Origin: an uncultured Alphaproteobacteria bacterium
GTDB taxonomy: Bacteria > Pseudomonadota > Alphaproteobacteria > GCA-2731375
Assembly: GCA_913049615.1 (NCBI GenBank)
Contig: CAJWZI010000086.1
Coordinates: 1 to 6,564 of the forward strand
DNA length: 6,564 nucleotides
Direction of reading: 5' to 3'
A program made the translations under genes and the position numbers. The notes below the pieces were generated by a model, which did not search any database, was not told the origin of the DNA, and worked only from the letters and a program-made list of their open reading frames with translations. Of this stretch, positions 1 through 6,443 are shown in pieces (position 1 is the stretch's first letter; each line of letters starts with the position of its first letter).

Positions 1-1044
1 ACAGCGCTATTTCAATATACCTCCGGCACCACGGGGCGTAGCAAAGGTGCTGAGCTGACCCATCAAGGCATTCTGGCCAATGCGCACCAGGCAAATACTA
101 TGATCGGCCATCTACGTAAATCTGATGGCGATACCACATTAGTGATTTTGCCGCTGTATCATATCACTGCTTTCGCCTTGGTTTTTGTGATTGGCATTAC
201 TTCAGGCGATCATCTAGTTCTGGTGCCGTCACCCCGGCCGCCCTCAAACCTGAAAACGGCGTTCGAGAATTTTAACGTTACTATTTTCATCGGCATTAAC
301 ACTTTATTCGCTGCATTGATGGAAGAATCCTGGTTTCACCGCGATTTGATCAAACATGTCAATTTCTGCGGCTCGGGGGGAGCAGCGCAGCAAACCGGCG
401 TTGCAAAACGTTGGACCGAAGCAACCGGACTAGACATCTACCAAGGTTACGGCATGACCGAGTGTTGCGGTGTAATGAGTCTAAATCCCATCGGCGAAAA
501 CCGTTTGGGTTCAGTTGGCATTCCTGCTCCAGGCATGGAGGTCCGCATTGTGGATGACAACAATGTCGAACAACCCATTGGCTCACCCGGTGAATTATTA
601 TTTAAGGGCCCAACAATTATGAAGGGTTATTTTGGCCAGCCAGACGCTACCGCCGAAGCAATCAGGGACGGCTGGCTCTATTCCGGTGATATTGCAGTGA
701 TGAACGAGGATGGCTTCATCGAAATTGTCGATCGGAAGAAGGATATGATCCTGGTTTCTGGTTTCAATGTTTCACCCAACGAGATTGAGGAAGTGATCAC
801 CACTCTGCCCGGTGTGGTCGAAGTTGGCGTGATTGGCATTCCGGATGAAAAGTCCTCCGAAGTGCCTATGGCCTTCATCGTCAAGAACAACGATGCTGTC
901 ACAGAAGACGCAGTGGTAGCCCATTGCCGAGACGGCTTGACCAACTACAAGGTGCCCAAACGAATTAAATTCGTAGACGACATCCCTAAATCTCCTGTTG
1001 GCAAGGTCCTACGCCGCGAGTTGCGAGAGAAGGTCGTATCTTAA
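1..1044 (+). CDS. AMP-forming acyl-CoA synthetase / ligase (5' truncated by window edge)
   Basis: C-terminal 347 residues of an ANL-superfamily adenylating enzyme. The family activates a carboxylic acid with ATP to an acyl-adenylate and transfers it to CoA in the cytosol. The frame is open from base 1, so the gene begins outside the window; FACS-type relatives are about 550 residues, so roughly 200 are missing. Visible residues 4-17 hold the P-loop signature (YTSGTTGRSKGA). Residues 150-154 are the YGMTE adenine-binding motif, 227-230 the YSGD motif with the ribose-binding Asp, 244-247 the DRKK hinge, and 332-335 (PVGK) the catalytic Lys of the C-terminal lid. All core motifs are present, so the enzyme should be active. 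The SGFNVSPNEIEE segment after the hinge resembles FadD-type fatty acyl-CoA ligases, but aryl or other acyl substrates are possible. It converges with the Rieske oxygenase gene 48 bp downstream, which hints at a shared catabolic role but does not prove it. Confidence 0.93.
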   Translation, partial: TALFQYTSGTTGRSKGAELTHQGILANAHQANTMIGHLRKSDGDTTLVILPLYHITAFALVFVIGITSGDHLVLVPSPRPPSNLKTAFENFNVTIFIGINTLFAALMEESWFHRDLIKHVNFCGSGGAAQQTGVAKRWTEATGLDIYQGYGMTECCGVMSLNPIGENRLGSVGIPAPGMEVRIVDDNNVEQPIGSPGELLFKGPTIMKGYFGQPDATAEAIRDGWLYSGDIAVMNEDGFIEIVDRKKDMILVSGFNVSPNEIEEVITTLPGVVEVGVIGIPDEKSSEVPMAFIVKNNDAVTEDAVVAHCRDGLTNYKVPKRIKFVDDIPKSPVGKVLRRELREKVVS

Positions 1045-1092
1045 CTCTGCCAAAATTAAAGGAAGAAATAAGCCGATGCGTTATTGCAGTTC

Positions 1093-2331
1093 CTAATTAA
1101 TAACCTCCTCCAACGGCGGCATTTGTAGCGCCGTACGGAATGTTTTGTGGTAGTGATGCAGGGCAGGTTCGTTGCGGCCGAAGATGATATGATCCAACAG
1201 ACCCGTTTCGGCAGACCGTTGGGTGGTTTCACCCATGACGTAGTCTTCCTGTTCGATGGTAGAGTTGAATACTTCCTTAGTGGCATTCAGGCTGGGTATA
1301 CCAGTGTTGGCCTGGCTCAGGTCATAAACCGTCTCAGCGCTAACATTCTCCCCATGACCTTCAATTTCTGCGGCGGCGGCGATTGCACCCTTGGTAAAAT
1401 AATGATTGATCTTAGTAATAGACTCATTTGGATCAGTCGGATGGGGATAAAGACGCACAATATTGGTGGAGCCATTGCCAATTATGAACTGAATATTGGG
1501 GAACAGAAAATACAAGGTTGTCGCGCCGTCAGTCAGGCGCCAATCCTCCTCTGGTTTGTCACGTAGTTCGTCGATCATACGTCGGGGAAAGACAAAGCGG
1601 TGATTTCGGCGGAAGGTTTCGTAACTCAAGCACTCGCCATAGGTTACTTTACCCAAAGTATGCTTATGAAGTTTCTGGAAATGGTTGGTCTCGCCAAAGG
1701 TGTCATTAGCCAATTTCCAATTCAAGCGCTTTGCAATTGTTGTCTGCCCCATAGAGACAAGATTCTGGAATTTCCACGAACTGAACTCGCCCTCCAAACC
1801 TTCCAACATATTGCCCAGGTCCAATATGCCATCGGGATCGGGATGCAACCACAACATGCCGTGGCGTTCCTCCATAGGAAGGGAAATCAGGCCATGGCAG
1901 GATTTATCAATCTTGCCAAATTGATGCTCGTCGGGAATGGCAATCAAGTCCCCCATGTCATTATAGGTCCATTGATGGAAGGGGCATGAAAAAGCACTAC
2001 GAGTGCCATTCTTATTGTGTTCAACCTGCACACCGCGATGGCGGCAAATGTTAAGGAACGCCCGGCACTGCTCATCTTTTCCGCGAGTAGCTAGAATAGG
2101 CACACCAAAATCGTCCATGGTCAGGAAACTGCCGGGCTTCGGCAAGTCGCTAGATAGACCGATCAACTGCGTATGCCCTTTGAAGAACGTCCGCCATTCT
2201 TTGGCAGCTAGATCTGGACAGGTATAGACGGATGTGGGATTTCGGTACATCACGCCTGCATCCACATTTTCCCTGGTATCCAATTTTCGCATCAAGTCTT
2301 TCAGGATGTCGATTTGCGTCAGTTTATCCAC
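1093..2331 (-). CDS. Rieske-type non-haem iron oxygenase, alpha (catalytic) subunit
   Basis: Protein of 412 residues, the usual length for a ring-hydroxylating oxygenase alpha subunit. The N-terminal Rieske domain binds a [2Fe-2S] cluster through C96-x-H98 and C116-x2-H119, with the typical 17-residue spacing. The C-terminal catalytic domain shows the E214-x2-H217-x4-H222 mononuclear iron motif after NWKLAND, and D363 in the IEQED segment is the likely third iron ligand. The family uses O2 and electrons from a ferredoxin or reductase to hydroxylate or demethylate aromatic or quaternary-amine substrates; the substrate here cannot be named. No beta subunit or electron-transfer partner is in the window. 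The start is GTG, preceded nine bases upstream by GGGGA on the coding strand; an in-frame stop 36 bases before the GTG, with no ATG between, supports it. It lies downstream of the histidine kinase gene on the same strand, 133 bp away, so it may have its own promoter. Confidence 0.93.
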   Translation of the reverse strand: MDKLTQIDILKDLMRKLDTRENVDAGVMYRNPTSVYTCPDLAAKEWRTFFKGHTQLIGLSSDLPKPGSFLTMDDFGVPILATRGKDEQCRAFLNICRHRGVQVEHNKNGTRSAFSCPFHQWTYNDMGDLIAIPDEHQFGKIDKSCHGLISLPMEERHGMLWLHPDPDGILDLGNMLEGLEGEFSSWKFQNLVSMGQTTIAKRLNWKLANDTFGETNHFQKLHKHTLGKVTYGECLSYETFRRNHRFVFPRRMIDELRDKPEEDWRLTDGATTLYFLFPNIQFIIGNGSTNIVRLYPHPTDPNESITKINHYFTKGAIAAAAEIEGHGENVSAETVYDLSQANTGIPSLNATKEVFNSTIEQEDYVMGETTQRSAETGLLDHIIFGRNEPALHHYHKTFRTALQMPPLEEVIN

Positions 2332-2340
2332 GTCGGTTGT

Positions 2341-2345
2341 TCCCC
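2341..2345 (-). promoter_or_regulatory. Ribosome binding site fixing the GTG start of the oxygenase
   Basis: On the minus strand GGGGA lies nine bases before the GTG at 2331. No ATG occurs in this frame between the preceding stop (2368-2370) and the GTG, so this site decides the start. Confidence 0.6.
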
Positions 2346-2365
2346 AATTGCACTTCTCCCTGAAG

Positions 2366-2385
2366 GTTTAAGGCATGCTGTAAAC
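2366..2385. promoter_or_regulatory. Candidate operator: 20-bp interrupted palindrome upstream of the oxygenase gene
   Basis: The site reads GTTTA-AG-GCATGC-TG-TAAAC. Outer arms of five bases match perfectly and the six-base centre is itself a palindrome, so 16 of 20 positions are symmetric. It sits 34 bp upstream of the GTG of the Rieske oxygenase and 98 bp beyond the kinase stop. Placement and size fit a dimeric transcription factor site close to the oxygenase promoter. The spaced symmetry without a loop or T-run makes a terminator unlikely. No regulator can be assigned. A TTGACC hexamer on the minus strand at 2436-2441 is the best -35-like sequence in this gap, but no good -10 box is correctly spaced from it. 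Confidence 0.35.
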
Positions 2386-2464
2386 GATGTCGATATACGC
2401 GAGCTACAAGGCGTAAGGCGCTGCACCTGCGGGAAGGTCAAATAGATCGGATTAGGCACTTCAA

Positions 2465-3772
2465 TTACGCCGGCAATCGGATCGTAGCCCGTAGGCCGCC
2501 CAGAGGCGCATCGTCCAAAAACACATCACCACCCTGGTTACGTACCGTGTCTCGTGTGATGGCTAGGCCCAAGCCAACACCGCCAGTACCTTGATTACGA
2601 GAGTTTTCCAGGCGATAAAACGGTCTAAAGGCTGCTTCCCGTTCCATCTCGGAGATGCCGGGTCCATCATCTTCGACTGTAATTACGATAATGTCGCCGT
2701 CACGCCAGGCAGCCAAGGCACAGTGTTTCGCATATCGCTGAGCGTTGCCCAGCAGATTGTCTAGACACCGCTTCAGGCTTATCGGCCTGATACGGCCCCA
2801 CAGCTCATCGGTGGGCTTGTATTCTACTTGAGCACCTTGACGGCGAGCGTCACCCGCGGCCTCGTTCAACAGGACATGGACATCCGTGTCCACTACCTGT
2901 TCTCCAACTGCATCCCCCGCGAATGCCAAATACCCCTCGATCATCCCATCCATCTCGTCCACATCCGCCTGCATGGCGGTGGCAGCCGGTGTATCCTTGA
3001 GCATAGCCAATTCCAGTTTAAGCCGGGTTAGAGGCGTACGCAGATCGTGGCTGACGCCAGCCAGCATTTCCGTGCGCTGGCGAATGTGCCGTTCAATCCG
3101 CTCTCGCATGCGCAGGAAGGCATCGCCTGCCTTGCGCACTTCCACTGCACCGGAAGGTTTAAAATTTTCAACCTCCTCGCCTCGGCCGAAGTGATCAGCG
3201 GCATCTGCTAAACGCAATATGGGCCGGACTTGGTTTCTCAGGAATAATATTGCTATAGCCAGCAGTAACAATGACGAGCCAACAACCCACAAGATCAACA
3301 CTTCCAAAGTCGCCGAAGTGATGCGGTTATGGGGAACCAGAACCTGCAGGTGACCTCCCTCGAACGCCACCTGGATCAAATAGTTCTTCAGTTCGGGACG
3401 GTTCTCGATGGTAAATTCCAGCTCTAGGCCTTCGTCAATGGTTCGGATTAACAAAGCTTCCAGAGGTGCAACGGGTTTGGGCAGTGACTCGGCAATCAAC
3501 GGCTGATCGGGAATTAGGGAAAAACTGAGGTTCAAGCGCAAATTAGCCAATTGCAATATACGAAAACGCGCCAAGGCATCCTTTTCCCGTGTCAGGGCGG
3601 CAGCGACAAAGCCGATATCGCCAGAGACACTACGGGCTAAACGGCGGGTAATTTGGTCCAGATGACGGTCGTAGAAAACGATTGCCGCGACGATCTGCAA
3701 AAGCACCACCGGCGCCACGACGATAATGATGGCGCGGCCAAACAAACTTTTTGGCGCCAATCTTTTCAGCAT
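2465..3772 (-). CDS. EnvZ-like membrane sensor histidine kinase, probable partner of PetR
   Basis: Protein of 435 residues with the layout of an EnvZ-type kinase. A first transmembrane helix (about 12-34) is followed by a periplasmic sensor region of about 120 residues, a second helix (about 156-178), a HAMP linker (about 179-231), then dimerisation and ATPase domains. The H-box is SHDLRTPLTR with phospho-accepting H242. The N-box is around 335-348 (N339, N343), G1 is DDGPGI at 368-373, the F-box is FRPFYR at 382-387, and G2 is GTGGVGLGL at 395-403. All catalytic boxes are intact. It should autophosphorylate and pass phosphate to the response regulator encoded 18 bp upstream; the ATG is preceded by an AGG-rich stretch in that gap. 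The periplasmic region has no cysteine pair, haem motif or other recognisable ligand pocket, so the signal is unknown. Kinase and regulator are very likely cotranscribed. Confidence 0.95.
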   Translation of the reverse strand: MLKRLAPKSLFGRAIIIVVAPVVLLQIVAAIVFYDRHLDQITRRLARSVSGDIGFVAAALTREKDALARFRILQLANLRLNLSFSLIPDQPLIAESLPKPVAPLEALLIRTIDEGLELEFTIENRPELKNYLIQVAFEGGHLQVLVPHNRITSATLEVLILWVVGSSLLLLAIAILFLRNQVRPILRLADAADHFGRGEEVENFKPSGAVEVRKAGDAFLRMRERIERHIRQRTEMLAGVSHDLRTPLTRLKLELAMLKDTPAATAMQADVDEMDGMIEGYLAFAGDAVGEQVVDTDVHVLLNEAAGDARRQGAQVEYKPTDELWGRIRPISLKRCLDNLLGNAQRYAKHCALAAWRDGDIIVITVEDDGPGISEMEREAAFRPFYRLENSRNQGTGGVGLGLAITRDTVRNQGGDVFLDDAPLGGLRATIRLPA

Positions 3773-3790
3773 GACGGTTTGCCTGTCCTA

Positions 3791-4471
3791 TCAGTCCAGC
3801 CAGAACACATATCCTTGTCCCCATACCGTGCACAAATGTCGCGGCTCCTTAGGATCATCCTCGATTTTGCGTCGAAGCCTAGTGATCTGTACATCCACGG
3901 CCCGGATATTGCCCGCATACGCCTGGGCCAATAACTCCGCACGCCCCACCGTAACGCCGGGGGAACGGGCGAACAAACGCATCATATCGATCTCTCCTGA
4001 GGTTAGACGCACCAATTCGCCATTTCGTTGCAATTCACCTCGCTCTAGATCGAAAGAGCAGGCCCCGAAAGTGACCGCCTTCCGCCCCTCGGTCCTGGGC
4101 CCACCCCGACGCAATATGGCTTCTATCCGCAGTACCAATTCCCTCGGTTCGAACGGTTTCGCCAGATAATCATCCGCACCGGCCTCCAGACCCGCGATGC
4201 GGTCCGACGCTGATCCCATAGCGGTCAGCAACAGAATGGGCAGGTACTTGCCTTGGCGTAAATCCCCGGTCAGATCCAGACCGCTTTCTCCCGGCATCAT
4301 TAGATCAAGCACCAAAAGGTCAAATTCCAGGCCTGACATGACGATCCGCGCCTCCGCCACGTTGGAAGCGACAGAAACCCGAAATCCACATTCCCCCAGA
4401 TACCGCTGCAAAAGATCACGCAAACGATCATCATCGTCGACAACCAGGATATGGGCAGCGGCTTCGCTCAT
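3791..4471 (-). CDS. petR: OmpR/PhoB-family response regulator, PetR-type
   Basis: Protein of 226 residues when started at the ATG at 4471. The receiver domain (about 5-120) has the acidic pocket D12-D15, phospho-accepting D56 in LVLDLMMPGESG, the switch T83 and the conserved K105 (LAKPFEP). The C-terminal winged helix (about 132-226) ends in the OmpR-type WGQGYVFWLD. It should bind DNA as a phosphorylated dimer. A TTG eight codons upstream extends the frame into the 3' end of the MarR gene; I prefer the ATG because MSEAAAHILVVDDD is the normal family N-terminus, a GAAG stretch lies eight bases upstream, and it leaves a 10-bp gap after the MarR stop. The MarR-regulator pairing matches petP-petR of Rhodobacter, where petR was reported upstream of the cytochrome bc1 genes; no bc1 genes occur here. 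The PetR name rests on gene context and recognised sequence style, not on a computed alignment. Confidence 0.9.
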   Translation of the reverse strand: MSEAAAHILVVDDDDRLRDLLQRYLGECGFRVSVASNVAEARIVMSGLEFDLLVLDLMMPGESGLDLTGDLRQGKYLPILLLTAMGSASDRIAGLEAGADDYLAKPFEPRELVLRIEAILRRGGPRTEGRKAVTFGACSFDLERGELQRNGELVRLTSGEIDMMRLFARSPGVTVGRAELLAQAYAGNIRAVDVQITRLRRKIEDDPKEPRHLCTVWGQGYVFWLD

Positions 4472-4481
4472 GCCGTACACT

Positions 4482-4976
4482 TCAGGATCGTTCAACCGAT
4501 TTTAAAACAGCTTCACGCTCATCTGAATTTAATAAATCGGCCAGCACCCTGCGGTAGCCAGCCACGGCTTCAGCGCCGGCCCGTCGATAGGCGCGTGCCA
4601 CGCGCTTCTTTTGCGGGCTAGAAAGTTCAGCGAATAGGGTCTCACCCCTGTCGGTAAGTGATAGCAACCTTTGGCGACGGTCACGGCGGCCCTTTTCCTG
4701 CTTTACGAAGCCCTCCTGGACCAATTGGCTAAGGACCCTGCTCAAGCTCTGTTTCGTAACTTTTAGGATTTTCAGTAATTCCGTCACGGTCATGCCTGGA
4801 TTGCGACCCACGAAATGCACCACGCGATGGTGCGCCCGACCAAAGCCATAGGCCTTGAGAATCTCGTCTGGATCAGACGTGAAATCTCGATAGGCATAAA
4901 ACAACATCTCGATTCCGCGGATCAGTTCGTCATCCCGCAGGTACGACGACGCCGGATCCGAAATTGAGTTTGACAT
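4482..4976 (-). CDS. petP: MarR-family transcriptional regulator, PetP-type
   Basis: Protein of 164 residues from the ATG at 4976. An N-terminal helix (LRDDELIRGIEMLFYAYRDF) leads into GFGRAHHRVVHFVGRNPGMT, the hallmark of the alphaproteobacterial PetP group. The winged helix-turn-helix follows (about 62-91, TVTELLKILKVTKQSLSRVL), with a basic wing (RRDRRQRLLSLTDRG) carrying the DxR motif that contacts the minor groove. C-terminal helices complete the dimer interface. MarR proteins act as dimers and often repress their own operon. An upstream in-frame ATG at 5039 would add 21 residues (MSKVLTKIMSAALTHLVYHG and one more), which look unlike the family and would run coding sequence through the ilvE -35 box and the dyad. 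Both starts have weak ribosome sites (GGGT or GAAG), so the start is uncertain. The stop lies 10 bp before petR, and petP is the first gene of the operon. Confidence 0.9.
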   Translation of the reverse strand: MSNSISDPASSYLRDDELIRGIEMLFYAYRDFTSDPDEILKAYGFGRAHHRVVHFVGRNPGMTVTELLKILKVTKQSLSRVLSQLVQEGFVKQEKGRRDRRQRLLSLTDRGETLFAELSSPQKKRVARAYRRAGAEAVAGYRRVLADLLNSDEREAVLKSVERS

Positions 4977-5008
4977 AGACCCATGGTACACGAGATGCGT
5001 CAATGCTG

Positions 5009-5027
5009 CTGACATTATTTTAGTCAG
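5009..5027. promoter_or_regulatory. Candidate operator between petP and ilvE
   Basis: A perfect five-base inverted repeat CTGAC-N9-GTCAG spans 19 bp; its right half reappears as part of GTCA-N7-TGAC reaching into the TTGACA box at 5033-5038. MarR dimers bind palindromes of about this size, and the site lies in the likely petP leader upstream of ilvE. Binding by PetP is an inference. If petP really starts at 5039, the dyad would be inside its coding region. Confidence 0.3.
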
Positions 5028-5032
5028 TACTT

Positions 5033-5060
5033 TTGACATATTTCTTCAAAATGGTACGTT
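5033..5060 (+). promoter_or_regulatory. ilvE: Candidate sigma-70-type promoter for ilvE
   Basis: A perfect TTGACA -35 box at 5033-5038 is followed after 16 bp by TACGTT at 5055-5060, which keeps the important TA and final T of a -10 box. Transcription would start near 5067 and leave a leader of about 35-40 bases before the ilvE ATG. The -10 match is modest, but many alphaproteobacterial promoters rely mainly on the -35 element. Confidence 0.4.
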
Positions 5061-5090
5061 AAAGGTGGGTTATGCTTAATATATGGTCTT

Positions 5091-5095
5091 GGAGG
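5091..5095 (+). promoter_or_regulatory. ilvE: Shine-Dalgarno site fixing the ilvE start at 5104
   Basis: GGAGG lies eight bases before the ATG at 5104. An in-frame ATG at 5083 lies upstream of this site and has no purine-rich sequence of its own, so the downstream ATG is the better start. Confidence 0.8.
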
Positions 5096-5103
5096 CCTCA
5101 ATC

Positions 5104-5988
5104 ATGGCAACAATCTCATATGATAAGATGGAAGGTAGCATTTGGTACAATGGCGATATGGTTCCGTGGGAGCAGGCTCAAGCGCACGTGCTGACACATG
5201 GACTGCATTATGCATCTTCCGTTTTTGAGGGGGAGCGGGTCTACGACCGAGAAATTTTTAAACTGCAAGAGCATACTGAGCGCTTGATCAATTCCGCAGA
5301 AACGCTGGATTTCGAAATTCCCTACACAGCAGAGGAAATCAACTCCGCTTGCCGAGAAACCGTCGCGAAAAACAATATCGTAGACGGGTATGTACGGCCT
5401 GTGGCCTGGCGCGGCTCGGAGATGATGGGCGTTTCAGCGCAGGAGAACCGTATCAATCTAGCCATTGCGGTCTGGGAATGGCCTAGTTATTTCGACCCGG
5501 AAATGCGTACAGTTGGTATCCGATTGAAGACCAGCAAGTGGCGGCGGCCTGACCCGGCAACGGCTCCTGTGCATTCGAAGGCAGCAGGTCTTTATATGAT
5601 TTGCACATTGTCAAAACACGCGGTCGAGGCGGAAGGTTACGACGACGCTCTGATGTTGGATTGGCGCGGGCAGATCGCTGAAAGCACCGGAGCAAATATC
5701 TTTTTTGTCATTGACGAAAAGCTACATACCCCAATCCCTGATTGTTTTCTTGACGGCATCACCCGACGCACGGTGATCAACCTAGCCAGGGCCCGGGGCT
5801 ACGAGATAGTTGAGCGGGTGATTATGCCAGATGAAATGGCAGATGCCACGGAATGCCTATTGACCGGAACAGCGGCTGAAGTCACGCCAGTGGGTGAAAT
5901 CGACGATTACCGTTTCAAGCCGGGCAAGATCACGGCGCAGCTGATCGAAGATTTCGACCACCTGGTGCGCCGGAAGGCCGCAGCCTGA
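5104..5988 (+). CDS. ilvE: Branched-chain amino acid aminotransferase (PLP fold type IV)
   Basis: Protein of 294 residues, full length for the short alphaproteobacterial form of class IV aminotransferases. The family moves the amino group between glutamate and the 2-keto acids of leucine, isoleucine and valine, the last step of their synthesis or the first of their breakdown, in the cytosol. K159 in VHSKAAGLYM is the expected PLP Schiff-base lysine. E193 and N198 (IAESTGANIF) match the class IV signature, and TGTAAEVTPVGEI near residue 254 forms the PLP phosphate-binding loop. The N-terminal THGLHYASSVFEGERVY is the substrate-side motif of the family. ATG 5104 is chosen because GGAGG precedes it by eight bases. 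The gene is divergent from petP and is followed directly by an acetyltransferase gene whose proposed start overlaps its stop codon. A D-amino-acid or aminodeoxychorismate function is less likely given the IlvE-like motifs. Confidence 0.94.
   Translation: MATISYDKMEGSIWYNGDMVPWEQAQAHVLTHGLHYASSVFEGERVYDREIFKLQEHTERLINSAETLDFEIPYTAEEINSACRETVAKNNIVDGYVRPVAWRGSEMMGVSAQENRINLAIAVWEWPSYFDPEMRTVGIRLKTSKWRRPDPATAPVHSKAAGLYMICTLSKHAVEAEGYDDALMLDWRGQIAESTGANIFFVIDEKLHTPIPDCFLDGITRRTVINLARARGYEIVERVIMPDEMADATECLLTGTAAEVTPVGEIDDYRFKPGKITAQLIEDFDHLVRRKAAA
5972..5977 (+). promoter_or_regulatory. Shine-Dalgarno site inside the end of ilvE for the acetyltransferase
   Basis: GGAAGG in the last codons of ilvE lies seven bases before the CTG at 5985, an ideal distance. 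The alternative GTG at 6048 has no purine-rich sequence in front of it. This site is the main support for the CTG start and for translational coupling. Confidence 0.55.
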
Positions 5989-6443
5989 TCCGGCCCCTAA
6001 AACTCGGGGAGCTTAACGAGCTTTTTGATCTGTATGCCCATTACACAGTGGAAGAAAACCGCCCGGCGTTGAGTGCAGAACGAATGGAAGAGGTTTGGCG
6101 CGAGATCGAGCGTAACCCTGGTGTACATTATTTCATCACCGAACTGGAAGGACGCATAGCCACCGCCTGTATCCTAACAATTACACCCTCCATCATCCGC
6201 GGTGGTATGGGTTATGGTCTCATCGAACACGTGGTGACACATCGGAATTTTCGACGGCGCGGGTTGGCGAAGACACTTATGGAATACGTGCTGGAATTCG
6301 CCTGGGCACAGGGCTGCACCGAGGTAATGCTTTTGTCCGGTCACGACCTAGGTCCGGCCCATGCCATGTACGAAGGCCTTGACTTCGACAAGGAACAACG
6401 TACCGGGTTCATTAAGTTCCGGCCGTCAGATTACAAACCATAG
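5985..6443 (+). CDS. GNAT-family N-acetyltransferase with probable CTG start
   Basis: Protein of 152 residues when read from the CTG at 5985, the usual size of a single-domain GNAT enzyme. The family transfers acetyl from acetyl-CoA to an amine; the substrate here is unknown. The start reads IRPLKLGELNELFDLYAHYT, a typical GNAT beta1-alpha1 opening. The acetyl-CoA motif is VVTHRNFRRRGLA, with R90-x-x-G93-x-A95 binding the pyrophosphate, and AHAMYEGLDF near the C-terminus is the usual motif B region. The first ATG, GTG or TTG in frame is GTG 6048, which would remove beta1 and most of alpha1 and lacks a ribosome site. The CTG overlaps the ilvE stop as CTGA and has GGAAGG seven bases upstream, so I choose it. 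Tight coupling suggests coexpression with ilvE, though a metabolic link is not evident. The 3' end may overlap an opposing gene by 13 bp. Confidence 0.85.
   Translation: MIRPLKLGELNELFDLYAHYTVEENRPALSAERMEEVWREIERNPGVHYFITELEGRIATACILTITPSIIRGGMGYGLIEHVVTHRNFRRRGLAKTLMEYVLEFAWAQGCTEVMLLSGHDLGPAHAMYEGLDFDKEQRTGFIKFRPSDYKP

Noticed and set aside
1113..1134. Inverted repeat ACGGCG / CGCCGT with a 10-base loop as a terminator for the convergent pair
   Set aside because: It lies inside the oxygenase coding region, the stem is only six base pairs with a large loop, and no T-run follows directly on either strand.
1147..1989. Several plus-strand reading frames of 63-139 codons across the oxygenase gene
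   Set aside because: They are antisense shadows of a gene with complete Rieske and iron-site motifs and show no recognisable protein features themselves.
1..2464. Possible lower GC content of the ligase and oxygenase region as a sign of transfer
   Set aside because: Hand counts of a few 60-base lines gave overlapping ranges on both sides of 2465, and no mobile element or repeat marks a boundary.
4472..4495. TTG start for petR eight codons upstream, overlapping petP
   Set aside because: The ATG at 4471 gives the normal family N-terminus and a better-placed purine stretch; the TTG has no convincing ribosome site.
5083..5103. ATG at 5083 as the ilvE start
   Set aside because: GGAGG lies between it and the ATG at 5104 at ideal distance from the latter, and the extra seven residues (MVLEASI) are not family-like.
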